In this document: positions 35,036 through 43,457 of the stretch, in pieces
Position numbering within the stretch: position 1 is the first letter of the stretch
Layout: every line of letters starts with the position of its first letter
NCBI RefSeq assembly: GCF_013185185.1
Contig: NZ_JAAZWE010000001.1
Span: 558,001-622,000, forward strand
Direction of reading: 5' to 3'
Origin: Saccharibacillus endophyticus
GTDB lineage: Bacteria > Bacillota > Bacilli > Paenibacillales > Paenibacillaceae
DNA: 64,000 nt
The notes under the pieces: generated by a model
The model's database searches: none
Told to the model about the DNA's origin: nothing
What the model saw: the letters and a program-made list of their open reading frames with translations, nothing else
Made by a program: the position numbers and the translations under genes

Positions 35036-35965
35036 TCACCCTTTGATCGAACCCACTGTCAATCCGGCGATAAAGTAACGCTGGAAGAAGGGGTAAGCGA
35101 ACGCCACGGGCACGACGATCAGGATCGCCACGGCCATGCGCGCGGTTTCTTTCGGCATGCTGGCGACCAGCGTCGCGTAGCTGACCCCCATGCTGGAAGC
35201 GTTTCTCGCCAAAGCGTCCACGTTACTCATCAGATTGTTCAGCAGCGCTTGCAGCGAGTACAAATCCTGATCGTTGATGTACAGCATGGACTGGAACCAG
35301 TCGTTCCAATAGCCGAAGCAAAGGAACAACCCGATCGTGGCCAGCACCGGCAGCGAGATCGGCATGATGATCGAGAAGAAAATGCGCAATTGGCTCGCCC
35401 CGTCGATCTCCGCCGATTCGACGATCCCGTCGGGAATGGTGCTGCGGAAAAACGTTTTGCAAATGATGACGTTGAACGACGATACCGCAAGCGGCAAGAT
35501 CAGCGCCCAGATCGTGTCTTTCAACCCGAGCAGATTGGCGTTGATAAAGTAACTCGATACCAGGCCGCCGTTGAACACCATCGGAATGAACACGACCCAG
35601 GTCAGGAAACTTTTCAGCTTGTAATTGGGCTGCGCCAGCACGTACCCCATCGAAGCGGTCAGCAGAACGCCGAGCACGGTGCCGATTACGGTGACCAATA
35701 CCGAGACGCCGAAAGCCCGCAAAATGACCGTTCCCTGCTGAATGATAAACTCGTACGCTTCCACGGAGAACACGGTCGGAAACATATGGTAACCCGTCTC
35801 CCGGATCGAATCTTCGCTGGAAAACGAAATGGATACAATGACCAGAATCGGAACGACGCACACGAGCGCAAGGAGGATAAAGACCAGATGGAATAGGACA
35901 TTCATGCCTTTTCCGATTCGGTTGTACCGGTCGAGCCCGCTCGTCGCTTCACTTTTCGCTGCCAT
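35036..35965 (-). CDS. Carbohydrate ABC transporter permease (LplC/YtcP type)
   Basis: The 309-residue permease has six hydrophobic segments and the EAA-loop signature ESAEIDGASQLRIFFSIIMPISLP, where it docks the ATPase. The FNVIICKTFFRSTIPDGI and the C-terminal PFFQRYFIAGLTVGSIKG are typical of LplC-type proteins. Taxa of this group pair it with LplB and a large lipoprotein. It lies 13 bp after the first permease gene and before the lipoprotein gene, with AAAGGAGG upstream of the ATG. Confidence 0.93.
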   Translation of the reverse strand: MAAKSEATSGLDRYNRIGKGMNVLFHLVFILLALVCVVPILVIVSISFSSEDSIRETGYHMFPTVFSVEAYEFIIQQGTVILRAFGVSVLVTVIGTVLGVLLTASMGYVLAQPNYKLKSFLTWVVFIPMVFNGGLVSSYFINANLLGLKDTIWALILPLAVSSFNVIICKTFFRSTIPDGIVESAEIDGASQLRIFFSIIMPISLPVLATIGLFLCFGYWNDWFQSMLYINDQDLYSLQALLNNLMSNVDALARNASSMGVSYATLVASMPKETARMAVAILIVVPVAFAYPFFQRYFIAGLTVGSIKG

Positions 35966-35978
35966 AGACTCGCCTCCT

Positions 35979-36920
35979 TTACATCATCGCGCTTTCGGAA
36001 TCGATACGGCGAACGATCCAGTTGGCGAACAAAATCGTGATACAGCCCATGACCGATTGAACGAAAGCCGCTGCGGACGCCATGCCCACGGTCGCCGTTT
36101 TCAGCTGCTTATACACCAATACGTCGAGGGTCGTGGTGACGTTGAACAAGGAATTGGAGTCTCGCGGAACCTGGTAGAATAGACCGAAGTCCGTGTAAAA
36201 AATACGCCCGACCGCCAAAATGAACATCATGACGATCACCAGCTTCATCATCGGCAGCGTGATATACTTCGTCTGCTGCCAGATGGAGGCTCCGTCGATG
36301 ACGGCCGCTTCGTAGTACGTGCTGTCGATACCTGTTATGGTCGCCAAATACACGACCATGCCGTAGCCGATCCCTTTCCACACGTTCATGAAGATCAGGA
36401 AATACGGCCAATACTTCGGTTCCATGTACCAATTTACCGACTCGGTGCCGATCCCGTTCAACATCTGGTTCGCGATCCCTTTGTCGAAGCTCAGGAACGC
36501 CCAGATCACGGCGGAAACCACGACCCAAGACAGGAAATACGGCAAAAACATCATCGTTTGATACACTTTGCCCGCCCTGCTGTTGTGCAGGCGTCCGATC
36601 ATCAGAGCCAGCGTGACCGGGATCAGAATGCCGAGCAGGATGAAAATGATGTTGTAGCCCAGCGTGTTGCGGATGGTGATCCACGCATCGTTGGATTTGA
36701 ACAGGAACTCGAAGTTTTTCCATCCCGACCAAGGGCTGTTGAATACGTTGCTCAGAAAGCCGCCGGAGATTTTGAAGTCTTTGAACGCGATGATCACGCC
36801 GAACATGGGCAGGAAGCAGAAAAGTATGTACCAGATCGTAGTGGGCAGTGCGAGTAAGGTAAGTTCGGTATCCTGCTTGCGCCAACGCGGCCGCTTTTGT
36901 TTTTCTTTTTTCATGTTCAC
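35979..36920 (-). CDS. Carbohydrate ABC transporter permease (LplB/YtcO type)
   Basis: The 313-residue permease has a basic N-terminus, about six membrane segments, the SGWKNFEFLFKSNDAWITIRNTLGYN region and the EAA-loop YEAAVIDGASIWQQTKYITLPMMK. It pairs with the LplC-type permease encoded next. It is first in the operon, with GGGGGACGGGG before the ATG, and a candidate cre site 46-60 bp upstream suggests CcpA repression when preferred sugars are present. Confidence 0.93.
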   Translation of the reverse strand: MNMKKEKQKRPRWRKQDTELTLLALPTTIWYILFCFLPMFGVIIAFKDFKISGGFLSNVFNSPWSGWKNFEFLFKSNDAWITIRNTLGYNIIFILLGILIPVTLALMIGRLHNSRAGKVYQTMMFLPYFLSWVVVSAVIWAFLSFDKGIANQMLNGIGTESVNWYMEPKYWPYFLIFMNVWKGIGYGMVVYLATITGIDSTYYEAAVIDGASIWQQTKYITLPMMKLVIVMMFILAVGRIFYTDFGLFYQVPRDSNSLFNVTTTLDVLVYKQLKTATVGMASAAAFVQSVMGCITILFANWIVRRIDSESAMM

Positions 36921-36965
36921 CCCGTCCCCCGTGTAGTGGATTTGATGTGGCTGTATTCAGGATAT

Positions 36966-36980
36966 AAGAAAACGCTTACA
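36966..36980 (-). promoter_or_regulatory. Candidate cre (CcpA) site
   Basis: AAGAAAACGCTTACA matches the cre consensus WTGNAANCGNWNNCW with one mismatch and lies 46-60 bp before the first permease gene. A single-site match, so moderate support. Confidence 0.5.
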
Positions 36981-37017
36981 TTTTAATAGAGCAGAAACGT
37001 TAGACTTCAGTCGGGAA

Positions 37018-37125
37018 ACGTTAGATCAAAGGGAGAAAAATTCGACCTTTGATCTAACGTCGGGGAATTGCCTTGAAGTCCTGTTTGCGGGGGGCACTCG
37101 TCCGTGAAGGACTTGAAAGCAATTC
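37018..37125. repeat. Two adjacent hairpins upstream of the sugar operon
   Basis: ACGTTAGATCAAAGG / CCTTTGATCTAACGT (37018-37032 and 37046-37060) are exact complements around a 13-nt loop. Immediately after, GAATTGCCTTGAAGTCCT / AGGACTTGAAAGCAATTC (37065-37082 and 37108-37125) pair with two mismatches. The function is unknown; the stretch has no gene. Confidence 0.65.
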
Positions 37126-37221
37126 GACGTTGGCAAGGTCTCATTTTTGGGGAAGGGAGTAAAAAGAAAAAGCTCTGGTTTCTCAAAGTACGATCAAAAG
37201 GAGTGCTTGAGAGAATGGCAA

Positions 37222-37408
37222 AGAAATAAATGCGGATATACAGTTATTTTCAGCAGATACGTACAAGAAAAGAAATAGATACGATTATACAGTTATTTGA
37301 ACAATAATAGAGTGAAAAGAAGAAAATGAGATGAAATAGATGGATATATGCATTTATTGGCTCGATGAAGTTGAAAAAGAAGAAATTAAATGGATATTCG
37401 CATTTATT
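37222..37408. repeat. Four degenerate 28-bp AT-rich palindromic repeats
   Basis: Four units begin near 37222, 37270, 37331 and 37380. Each follows the pattern GAAATA-ATG-N-GATAT-N-CA-TTATTT (for example AATGCGGATATACAGTTATT and GATGGATATATGCATTTATT), with AAATA/TATTT ends and a GATAT core, spaced roughly 50-60 bp. The rest of 36921-37593 shows hairpins only and no convincing gene. Confidence 0.65.
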
Positions 37409-37550
37409 TTGCAGAGAGCATTTTTGAACTGTGGGAGGACGTTTGGATCATCGGATGATGCAGAGATTGCGCAGGACTGTGGATCATCATATATCAGCTT
37501 TGAAGGGGCAGAAAAGGAAAGGATAAGTTTGTTGAATTTGATAGAAAATA

Positions 37551-37593
37551 AAAAAACGTCCCGAGGTCGTTAAGATGGGCTTCGGGACGTTAT
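37551..37593 (-). terminator. Terminator after modB
   Basis: On the minus strand ACGTCCCGAAG...CTCGGGACGTTTTTTTATT forms a stem plus T-run directly after the modB stop. Confidence 0.85.
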
Positions 37594-38274
37594 TCAAGAA
37601 GATCGGCGTCCCGTGAGGAGCAGCAGGACGAAAGATACGGCGACGATCGCGATGGTCCAAGCCCAGGCTAAGGACAAATGGCCGGAGTCTACGGCGACGT
37701 AGATCGCGGTCGGAACGGTCTGGGTTCGGCCGGGGATATTGCCGGCGATCATGAGCGTGGCGCCGAATTCGCCCAGGCTTCGGGCGAAGCCGAGAACATA
37801 GGCGGTTTTTAGAGACGGCGCGATCAGCGGCAGCGTGATATGCCGGAAGACCTGCCATTCGTTAGCCCCGATCGAGCGGCCGGCGTCTTCGAGGTCTCGG
37901 TCGACGGCTTCGAATCCGGTTACGGTCGTTCGATAGACCAGCGGGAAAGCGACGACCACGGCTGCGATAACGGCGGCCTGCCAAGAGAAGATCACTGTTG
38001 AATGAAAAATCTTTTCGATCAATCCGCCAAGCCATCCCCGACGTCCGAGCAGGATCAGCAGCAGGAAACCGACCACCGTCGGCGGCAGCACGAGCGGAAG
38101 CATGAAGATCGTCTCCAGCACCGTTTTGCCTCGAAAAGTCTCGCGACGGGACATGTACCAGGCTACCGTCGTTCCGAGTAGTATGGCGATGACGCTCGCC
38201 AGCAGCGCGACTTGGAGCGAAAGGCGGATCGGCGACCAATATTCGCTCCAGCCGATGTCCGCAAAAGTCATCAC
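37594..38274 (-). CDS. modB: Molybdate ABC transporter permease ModB
   Basis: The 226-residue permease has five hydrophobic segments, the VLETIFMLPLVLPPTVVGFLLL motif and the EAA loop EDAGRSIGANEWQVFRHITLP, both typical of ModB. It lies after modA with an ATGA-type overlap. No ModC ATPase gene follows: the gene is closed by a terminator. Either a distant ModC-like ATPase supplies energy or one is shared with another transporter. Its presence here fits the need of nitrate reductase for molybdenum. Confidence 0.93.
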   Translation of the reverse strand: MMTFADIGWSEYWSPIRLSLQVALLASVIAILLGTTVAWYMSRRETFRGKTVLETIFMLPLVLPPTVVGFLLLILLGRRGWLGGLIEKIFHSTVIFSWQAAVIAAVVVAFPLVYRTTVTGFEAVDRDLEDAGRSIGANEWQVFRHITLPLIAPSLKTAYVLGFARSLGEFGATLMIAGNIPGRTQTVPTAIYVAVDSGHLSLAWAWTIAIVAVSFVLLLLTGRRSS

Positions 38275-39137
38275 TGTGCGACGGAGAAGCCGTAGCCAGT
38301 CAAGACATTGAGCGCTTCCGGCGTTTGCAGATAGTCATAGAAAGCTTGTGCCGCTTCTTGGTGCTCTGTTGCTTTTACGACACCGATTGGGTAGTTGATA
38401 GGCGAGTAGCTGCCCGCTTCAACATCGAAAGAGACTTTGACTTGATCCGAAGTCATGGCATCCGTTTTGTAGACGAAGCCTGCATCCGCATTGCCTGTTT
38501 CCGTATATTGAAGCACTTGGCGCACGTCTTTGCCTTGAACCATTTTATCTTGCAGGGAATCCCACAGTCCGGCATTGGTCAGCGCTTCTTGCGCGTATTT
38601 GCCGGCAGGAACGCTGTCCGGAATGCCGATCGCGACATGCTTGACGCTATCGACAGTCAGATCCTCGATCTTCGTTACGGCAGATTCTGCGTCTTTCGGT
38701 ACTACGACAACGAGCGTATTGGTTAACCAGTCCTTTTCTTGACCGTCTTCGATCAGGCCTCCGTCCAGCAGCGCCTGCATGTTTTTGGTCGAAGCGGACA
38801 AGAACAAATCAGCGGGTGCGCCTTGCTCGATTTGCTGTTGAAGTGCACCCGAAGCACCGAAGTTGAATTCCAGCTTTACATGGGGATGGGCAGCTTCGTA
38901 TGTTTTTTGAATATCATTCAAGGCATCCGTCAAGCTGGCCGCAGCCGAGATCGTCAACGTAACAGGTTCGGTTGTCGGCGCGGCGGTATCGTTACCGCTT
39001 GCTTCATCCGTACTTTCTGTTTGTTGGCCGGCGGCCTGAGCTGCGGTTGGCTCAGCAGGTTTTGCTCCGCAAGCCGAGAGGATCAGCAGCAGCGCAAGCA
39101 TAGGTAACAGGAAGATATTGAACTTTCTTTTGTTCAT
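38271..39137 (-). CDS. modA: Molybdate ABC transporter substrate-binding lipoprotein ModA
   Basis: The 288-residue lipoprotein has a signal ending in LSACGA, an acidic/threonine-rich linker, and ModA motifs: ISAAASLTDALNDIQKTYEAAHPHVKLEFNFGASGALQQQIEQGAPADLFLSAS and DSVPAGKYAQEALTNAGLW. These serine, alanine and tyrosine residues ligate the molybdate oxyanion. It should feed ModB. A single GGGAACCCCC palindrome is about 90 bp upstream, without a partner at 21 bp. Confidence 0.94.
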   Translation of the reverse strand: MNKRKFNIFLLPMLALLLILSACGAKPAEPTAAQAAGQQTESTDEASGNDTAAPTTEPVTLTISAAASLTDALNDIQKTYEAAHPHVKLEFNFGASGALQQQIEQGAPADLFLSASTKNMQALLDGGLIEDGQEKDWLTNTLVVVVPKDAESAVTKIEDLTVDSVKHVAIGIPDSVPAGKYAQEALTNAGLWDSLQDKMVQGKDVRQVLQYTETGNADAGFVYKTDAMTSDQVKVSFDVEAGSYSPINYPIGVVKATEHQEAAQAFYDYLQTPEALNVLTGYGFSVAQ

Positions 39138-39303
39138 GGTTCGCGTTCTCCTTTTCGATTACTCCAAATTTACAATACACAAACTTGCCTGTTCAGTCTA
39201 CGCCCGGACAATCGAAAAAGCGATTCGGGAACCCCCCTTTTATCCAGTAAGGATTGCTTGAGAATTGGCGAGTGTCGAGTTGTTCTCGTTAATCGCAGAC
39301 GTG

Positions 39304-39355
39304 AAAAAAAGGCAATCTCCTTACAACCCGCTTAAGGGAGTTAGGGTAGCCTTTT
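39304..39355 (-). terminator. Terminator after hemY
   Basis: AAAAGGCTACCCTAACTCCC ... GGGTTGTAAGGAGATTGCC on the minus strand forms an imperfect stem followed by TTTTTTT; it starts a few bases after the hemY stop. Confidence 0.75.
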
Positions 39356-39366
39356 CGATATCCATA

Positions 39367-40947
39367 TCAAGAAGCAGACTCGCACTTTTCCGCTTTTTCC
39401 ATAAGTGCCGGAAGTCCTTCGAGCAGCTTTGCCGCGGCATCCCGACCCCCTGCCACGCAGTCGGGAATGCCTACGCCGTTATACCCGGCACCGCATAGCA
39501 ACACGCCCGGCAGCGAATTTTCCAGACCGGAACGTACCTCGTTCAACATCTCGACATGTCCTACCGGATATTGAGGCATCGCGGACAGGCAGCGGCTGAC
39601 TTCGGCCCATTGCGGTACGGTATCCAGCCCCGTCAATTCGCGCAGATCGCGCTTGGCCGCTTCGATCAATTCGCGATCTTCCATGCTTGTCCACTGTTGG
39701 GCGCCGGAACGGCCGATATACGTTCGAAGCAGCGTCTGTCCTTCAGGAGCGACATGCTGCCACTTGGTCGAAGACCAGGTGCACGCCGTAATCAGCCGGC
39801 CTTCTTTTCTGGGCACGAGGAAGCCGGAACGCTCGAACGAAATATTCAGATCCGCAGTCCGATAGGCCAACGCGATGTTCGCCACCGATACATAGTCGAT
39901 CTCCGATAACCGCTGCGCGGCAGGCACTTCTTCGTTAAGTAATCGGGCCGCTTCAAATGCAGGCAAAGCGCAGATCACGCCGTCAGCTTTTAAACATTGA
40001 CCGCTATCCAGAGTTACTTCATAACCATGCAGATCCTTTTTAATGAAAGAAGCAGCCCGAGCTCCCGTAATCACCTGAACGCCCGAGTCGCGCAGATGCT
40101 GTTCCAGACGCGCCACCAATGCCGACAATCCGCCTTGATAGGATAAAAACATGCTTTTGGACAACTTGCCGGAAAGAGCGGGTGCGCGTCCTGTTTTGCC
40201 AGGAATCGAAGATGGACTTCCAGTACCGGACGGCCCTTGATTCGACTTCGAATCTGGAGCCGGATTCCCTTTCGGACGTCCGCCGCCGCGCGCCATCCCT
40301 TTGATCAAGCTGCCTTCTCGCTCTTCCATCGCTTTGAACTGAGGAAAGGTCGCGTTCAGACTAAGCGAGCGCGTATCTCCGGCGTAAATTCCGGCCAGAA
40401 GCGGCTCGGTGATCCGTTCCAACACTTCTTTTCCCAGACGGCGCTCGATAAAATCACCCAGCGCTTCATCCCCTTTTCCCTGTTTCTTGGGCAAGACGAG
40501 ATCAAGCGCGGCACGCAGTTTGCCCATCGGCGAGATCAGTCCGGTTCGGATAAACGGAGACAACTTGGTCGGGATACCCAGAATGAAGCCCATAGGCATC
40601 GGATGCATTTTCCCTTTGTGCAGGATATAGCTGGTTTTCGCATTCGGATTGGTAGGAACCAATTCGCCTGTAAGACCCAACTCTGCGGTTAAATCCAGAA
40701 TGGCCGTTTTGCGTGCGATGAAAGAATCCGGTCCTTTTTCGATCAGACAGCCCTCCCGATTTTCCGTACGCAGTCGACCGCCGAGCTGTTCACTTTCCTC
40801 GACGATCGTGATTTCGAGCGAAATCCCTTGCTCCTTGGCTTGTTTGGCTAAGTAGAAAGCGGAAGCAAGCCCGCTGATCCCGCCTCCGAGTACAAGGATT
40901 CGCTGCGGAGTTGAACATGGCCCTGTTTTCTGGTTCGTTGCTGTCAT
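39367..40947 (-). CDS. hemY: Coproporphyrinogen/protoporphyrinogen III oxidase HemY
   Basis: The 526-residue FAD enzyme has the N-terminal dinucleotide motif VLGGGISGLASAFYLA, ESEQLGGRLRTENREGCLIEKGPDSFIARK, and the C-terminal LLCGAGYNGVGIPDCVAGGRDAAAKLL. It oxidises coproporphyrinogen III in the Gram-positive heme pathway. A low-complexity insertion (about residues 221-262, rich in G, P and S) makes it some 50 residues longer than Bacillus HemY. It overlaps the radical SAM gene by 4 bp and lies in a heme/nitrate-respiration context; NarI needs heme b. Confidence 0.9.
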   Translation of the reverse strand: MTATNQKTGPCSTPQRILVLGGGISGLASAFYLAKQAKEQGISLEITIVEESEQLGGRLRTENREGCLIEKGPDSFIARKTAILDLTAELGLTGELVPTNPNAKTSYILHKGKMHPMPMGFILGIPTKLSPFIRTGLISPMGKLRAALDLVLPKKQGKGDEALGDFIERRLGKEVLERITEPLLAGIYAGDTRSLSLNATFPQFKAMEEREGSLIKGMARGGGRPKGNPAPDSKSNQGPSGTGSPSSIPGKTGRAPALSGKLSKSMFLSYQGGLSALVARLEQHLRDSGVQVITGARAASFIKKDLHGYEVTLDSGQCLKADGVICALPAFEAARLLNEEVPAAQRLSEIDYVSVANIALAYRTADLNISFERSGFLVPRKEGRLITACTWSSTKWQHVAPEGQTLLRTYIGRSGAQQWTSMEDRELIEAAKRDLRELTGLDTVPQWAEVSRCLSAMPQYPVGHVEMLNEVRSGLENSLPGVLLCGAGYNGVGIPDCVAGGRDAAAKLLEGLPALMEKAEKCESAS

Positions 40948-42128
40948 GATTGTGGTTCTCCTCTCAACGCTATCGGAATATACGTGCAGCTCGGATCGCT
41001 TTCCAAAAAATCGCTAGTGACGGCAAATGCACGTGCACGCGAGCCGCCGCATAATTGCTTGAATTCGCATGCGCCGCATTTGCCTTTTAATCGATTCTTG
41101 TCGCGCAGGCTTCTCATAACGGGAGAGTCGCGGTAAATGTCCTCCAGCGCCTCTTCCCTAACATTTCCGCATTTTACGGGCAAAAATCCGCTGGGATAGA
41201 CGTCTCCGATGTGGCTGATAAACAAGAAACCGTCGCCGTCATTCACTCCTTTAGGAGCGCGTCCGAGTACGTCGGCGCGTTTGAAGTCCCTTTTTGAACC
41301 CGAAACCGCATTGACCCTGTTCATCGAAAAAGAACTTCCGGGCTTTGAAATGCCAACTCCGTCAGACCTTTCTGCGCTTGGATTCGATTGGGCACGCTTC
41401 GCGGATAACTGCACGGCCACCCGGCGATAATGCGGCGCTTCGGTGGCTTTGACGCCGTACGGCATCCGCTGTCCTACCTCATACAACCATTCCATCACTT
41501 TTTCGTGTTCTTCGGCGCTGATCATGTCTTTTTGGGCGGCACGACCGGTCGGGATCAGGAAAAAAAGGCTCCAGAGCACAACGCCTATCTCTTTGACTTT
41601 TTCCGAAATAGCCTCCAGATCATGCAAGTTATAACGGGACACCGTCGTGTTGACCTGAATCGGAATTCCCATTTCCTTCAAATAACCAATACCGCGCATC
41701 GTCGTATCGAAAGATCCTGCCGTACCTCGAAAGTGATCGTGAATTTCGGCACAAGAACCGTCAAGACTGAACGCCCAACGCGAGAGTCCGACTTCTTTCG
41801 CTTTTTCGACAGAACTTCGGGTCACGCGCGGCGTGGCACTTGGAGTCATGGATACGGACAAACCTTTTTCCTGGATCGCATAGCGGGCAAGTTCGAACAA
41901 ATCGGAACGCATCAGCGGATCGCCGCCCGTGAAGACCAATAACGGACGATTCATCAGGGCGATTCGATCAATCAGCGCGCGGCCTTCTTCATGCGAGAGT
42001 TGATCGGGATCGGCCCGGTATTGAGCTTCCGCCCGACAATGCAGACATTTGAGCGCGCAGGCTCGGGTCACTTCCCAGATCACGATAAAAGGATCAACGG
42101 CGTAATCGCGCGGGGCCGGCATATTCAT
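40944..42128 (-). CDS. Radical SAM/SPASM protein (TIGR04053-like)
   Basis: The 394-residue protein has the radical-SAM motif CALKCLHC (C24, C28, C31), LLVFTGGDPLMRSDLFELARY, and a SPASM-type C-terminus with CGNVREEALEDIYRDS and CGACEFKQLCGGSRARAFA. This domain set resembles the heme-maturation enzymes AhbD/NirJ and the TIGR04053 family. An insertion at about residues 241-290 is low-complexity, as in the hemY gene next to it. It is placed between hemY and ywiC, so a role in heme or a modified tetrapyrrole is likely but the substrate is not known. Confidence 0.8.
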   Translation of the reverse strand: MNMPAPRDYAVDPFIVIWEVTRACALKCLHCRAEAQYRADPDQLSHEEGRALIDRIALMNRPLLVFTGGDPLMRSDLFELARYAIQEKGLSVSMTPSATPRVTRSSVEKAKEVGLSRWAFSLDGSCAEIHDHFRGTAGSFDTTMRGIGYLKEMGIPIQVNTTVSRYNLHDLEAISEKVKEIGVVLWSLFFLIPTGRAAQKDMISAEEHEKVMEWLYEVGQRMPYGVKATEAPHYRRVAVQLSAKRAQSNPSAERSDGVGISKPGSSFSMNRVNAVSGSKRDFKRADVLGRAPKGVNDGDGFLFISHIGDVYPSGFLPVKCGNVREEALEDIYRDSPVMRSLRDKNRLKGKCGACEFKQLCGGSRARAFAVTSDFLESDPSCTYIPIALRGEPQS

Positions 42129-42142
42129 GGGGCAAGACTCCT

Positions 42143-42862
42143 TTACAGATAGACGATCAATACGAAAACATACAACATCACGGCAAAAACAAGTTCGGCG
42201 ATTCCCGTTTGTTTGACCTTCAGCTTACGCTTGGGCAGCACGATCGCGCGCGCCAGCAGAATCGTGAACGGAATCGCGAGCGGGAGGCTTAACCAAGCTG
42301 CAAAAGGAATCAACAACACATGGTAAGCGATCGACAGACGGTAATAGCGCGGGTTCTTTTTCTCGCGAATAATCGTTTTGACATAAAGCGCGGTACCGAT
42401 GAAATACAAACCCGACATTACAAACAGCAGTGTGGTCTTCGTCCAATCTGCTTCATGTCCCGCCGACACGTACACGACCGGATAAATAAAGGAGCAAAAC
42501 AACAGGATCGCCACGATATCATTGAGCAGCGCGCGTTCATTTTTGGATTTGGCGTAATAGGCGGGGATCGCGAACGTAAGCAGCAGCAGTACGCCATAGC
42601 CAATCAACTCGGGTTCGGATAGCACGACAATGATCGTAAGCGGAATCAAGATCAGACCGTACACCAGCGACGGCTTCAGGTAACGATCCTTCTTCCCTGT
42701 TTTGATCCATTGGAGCACAGGAAAGCTGAACAAATACATGGACAGCCAACACAGAAACAACGGAAGATGCAACAATGTGGCTCCGGCAACGGACATCCCA
42801 AGCAAAAACGGAAGCATCAACATGGCCCATGCGCCGTGCTGATTCGGAATATAGCGGTTCAT
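42143..42862 (-). CDS. ywiC: YwiC-like membrane protein
   Basis: The 239-residue protein has about seven hydrophobic segments and the YwiC signature IPNQHGAWAMLMLPFLLG at its N-terminus. In Bacillus subtilis ywiC sits between fnr and narG. Its biochemical role is not known. Here it heads an operon with the radical SAM gene and hemY, divergent from a hemerythrin-like gene across a 169-bp region containing paired GGG-N4-CCC sites. That placement again ties it to nitrate respiration. Confidence 0.85.
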   Translation of the reverse strand: MNRYIPNQHGAWAMLMLPFLLGMSVAGATLLHLPLFLCWLSMYLFSFPVLQWIKTGKKDRYLKPSLVYGLILIPLTIIVVLSEPELIGYGVLLLLTFAIPAYYAKSKNERALLNDIVAILLFCSFIYPVVYVSAGHEADWTKTTLLFVMSGLYFIGTALYVKTIIREKKNPRYYRLSIAYHVLLIPFAAWLSLPLAIPFTILLARAIVLPKRKLKVKQTGIAELVFAVMLYVFVLIVYL

Positions 42863-42916
42863 GGCATTATCCTCCTTACGGGTTTATTGTATAAAACGTT
42901 ACCGAAGGCGACCAAT

Positions 42917-42949
42917 CAGGGACTTCCCTGTTTCGCTCCGGGAAATGCC
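42917..42949. promoter_or_regulatory. Bipartite GGG-N4-CCC site between ywiC and hemerythrin-like gene (candidate NreC box)
   Basis: CAGGGACTTCCCTG (42917-42930) is a perfect palindrome and GGGAAATGCC (42940-42949) is a half-degenerate one, with centres 21 bp apart, as before narK and narG. It could act on either or both divergent genes. Confidence 0.55.
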
Positions 42950-43031
42950 TAACCGAACCGCCGCGCGCGTCTGCGCATGCTATACTGGACGCGTCGAAAC
43001 GAGAAAAAGATTCGGAAAGGTGGAGTTAGTT

Positions 43032-43457
43032 ATGGGAGGACCTGCACTGCGTCAACATCATGCCCATCATGCCATTCATGAAGGAGCGCTCAGCGGCGCG
43101 ATCGATAAAACGGAAGAACTCGAAATTCTGATTCAGGAAGGCAAAAGCGCAGAAGCGCGCCTTGCGGCGGATCAGCTGCTCGGCTATTGGGTCACGCGCG
43201 TGCTCAGTCATGCGGATGCCGAAGAAGAAGGTTTTTATGAAGAAATGGCGGGAGAAAATCCGGATCTTCGCCTGGCCGTCGTCAAATTGACGCGGGATCA
43301 CGATATTTTGCGCATGATCGTGGCCGATATCGTGAACGAGCTGCCCAAAGACGGACCTGCTCCCGACGTGATGCGTTTGTTCTACTCTCTGATTACGATC
43401 AACGCTATCCACAGCCGCGAAGAAGAACGTCTGCTGTTCGGGGAGCATTCGGAATGA
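43032..43457 (+). CDS. Hemerythrin-like small protein
   Basis: The 141-residue helical protein has histidine/glutamate pairs in positions like a hemerythrin fold: QHHAHHAIHEGAL, LSHADAEEEGFYEEMA, LTRDHDILRMIV and INAIHSREEERLLFGEH. It probably binds a di-iron centre and interacts with oxygen or nitric oxide. The ATG at 43032 has AAAGGTGGAG 7 nt upstream; the longer frame from 42861 would cross the promoter. It overlaps the next gene by 4 bp (ATGA) and is divergent from ywiC. Confidence 0.75.
   Translation: MGGPALRQHHAHHAIHEGALSGAIDKTEELEILIQEGKSAEARLAADQLLGYWVTRVLSHADAEEEGFYEEMAGENPDLRLAVVKLTRDHDILRMIVADIVNELPKDGPAPDVMRLFYSLITINAIHSREEERLLFGEHSE

Noticed and set aside
37340..37573. 77-residue plus-strand frame in the AT-rich repeat stretch
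   Set aside because: It is built from repeat units, with no ribosome site, and ends in the modB terminator.
39227..39236. Single GGGAACCCCC palindrome upstream of modA
   Set aside because: It has no partner 21 bp away, unlike the narK, narG and ywiC sites, so it was not called an NreC box.
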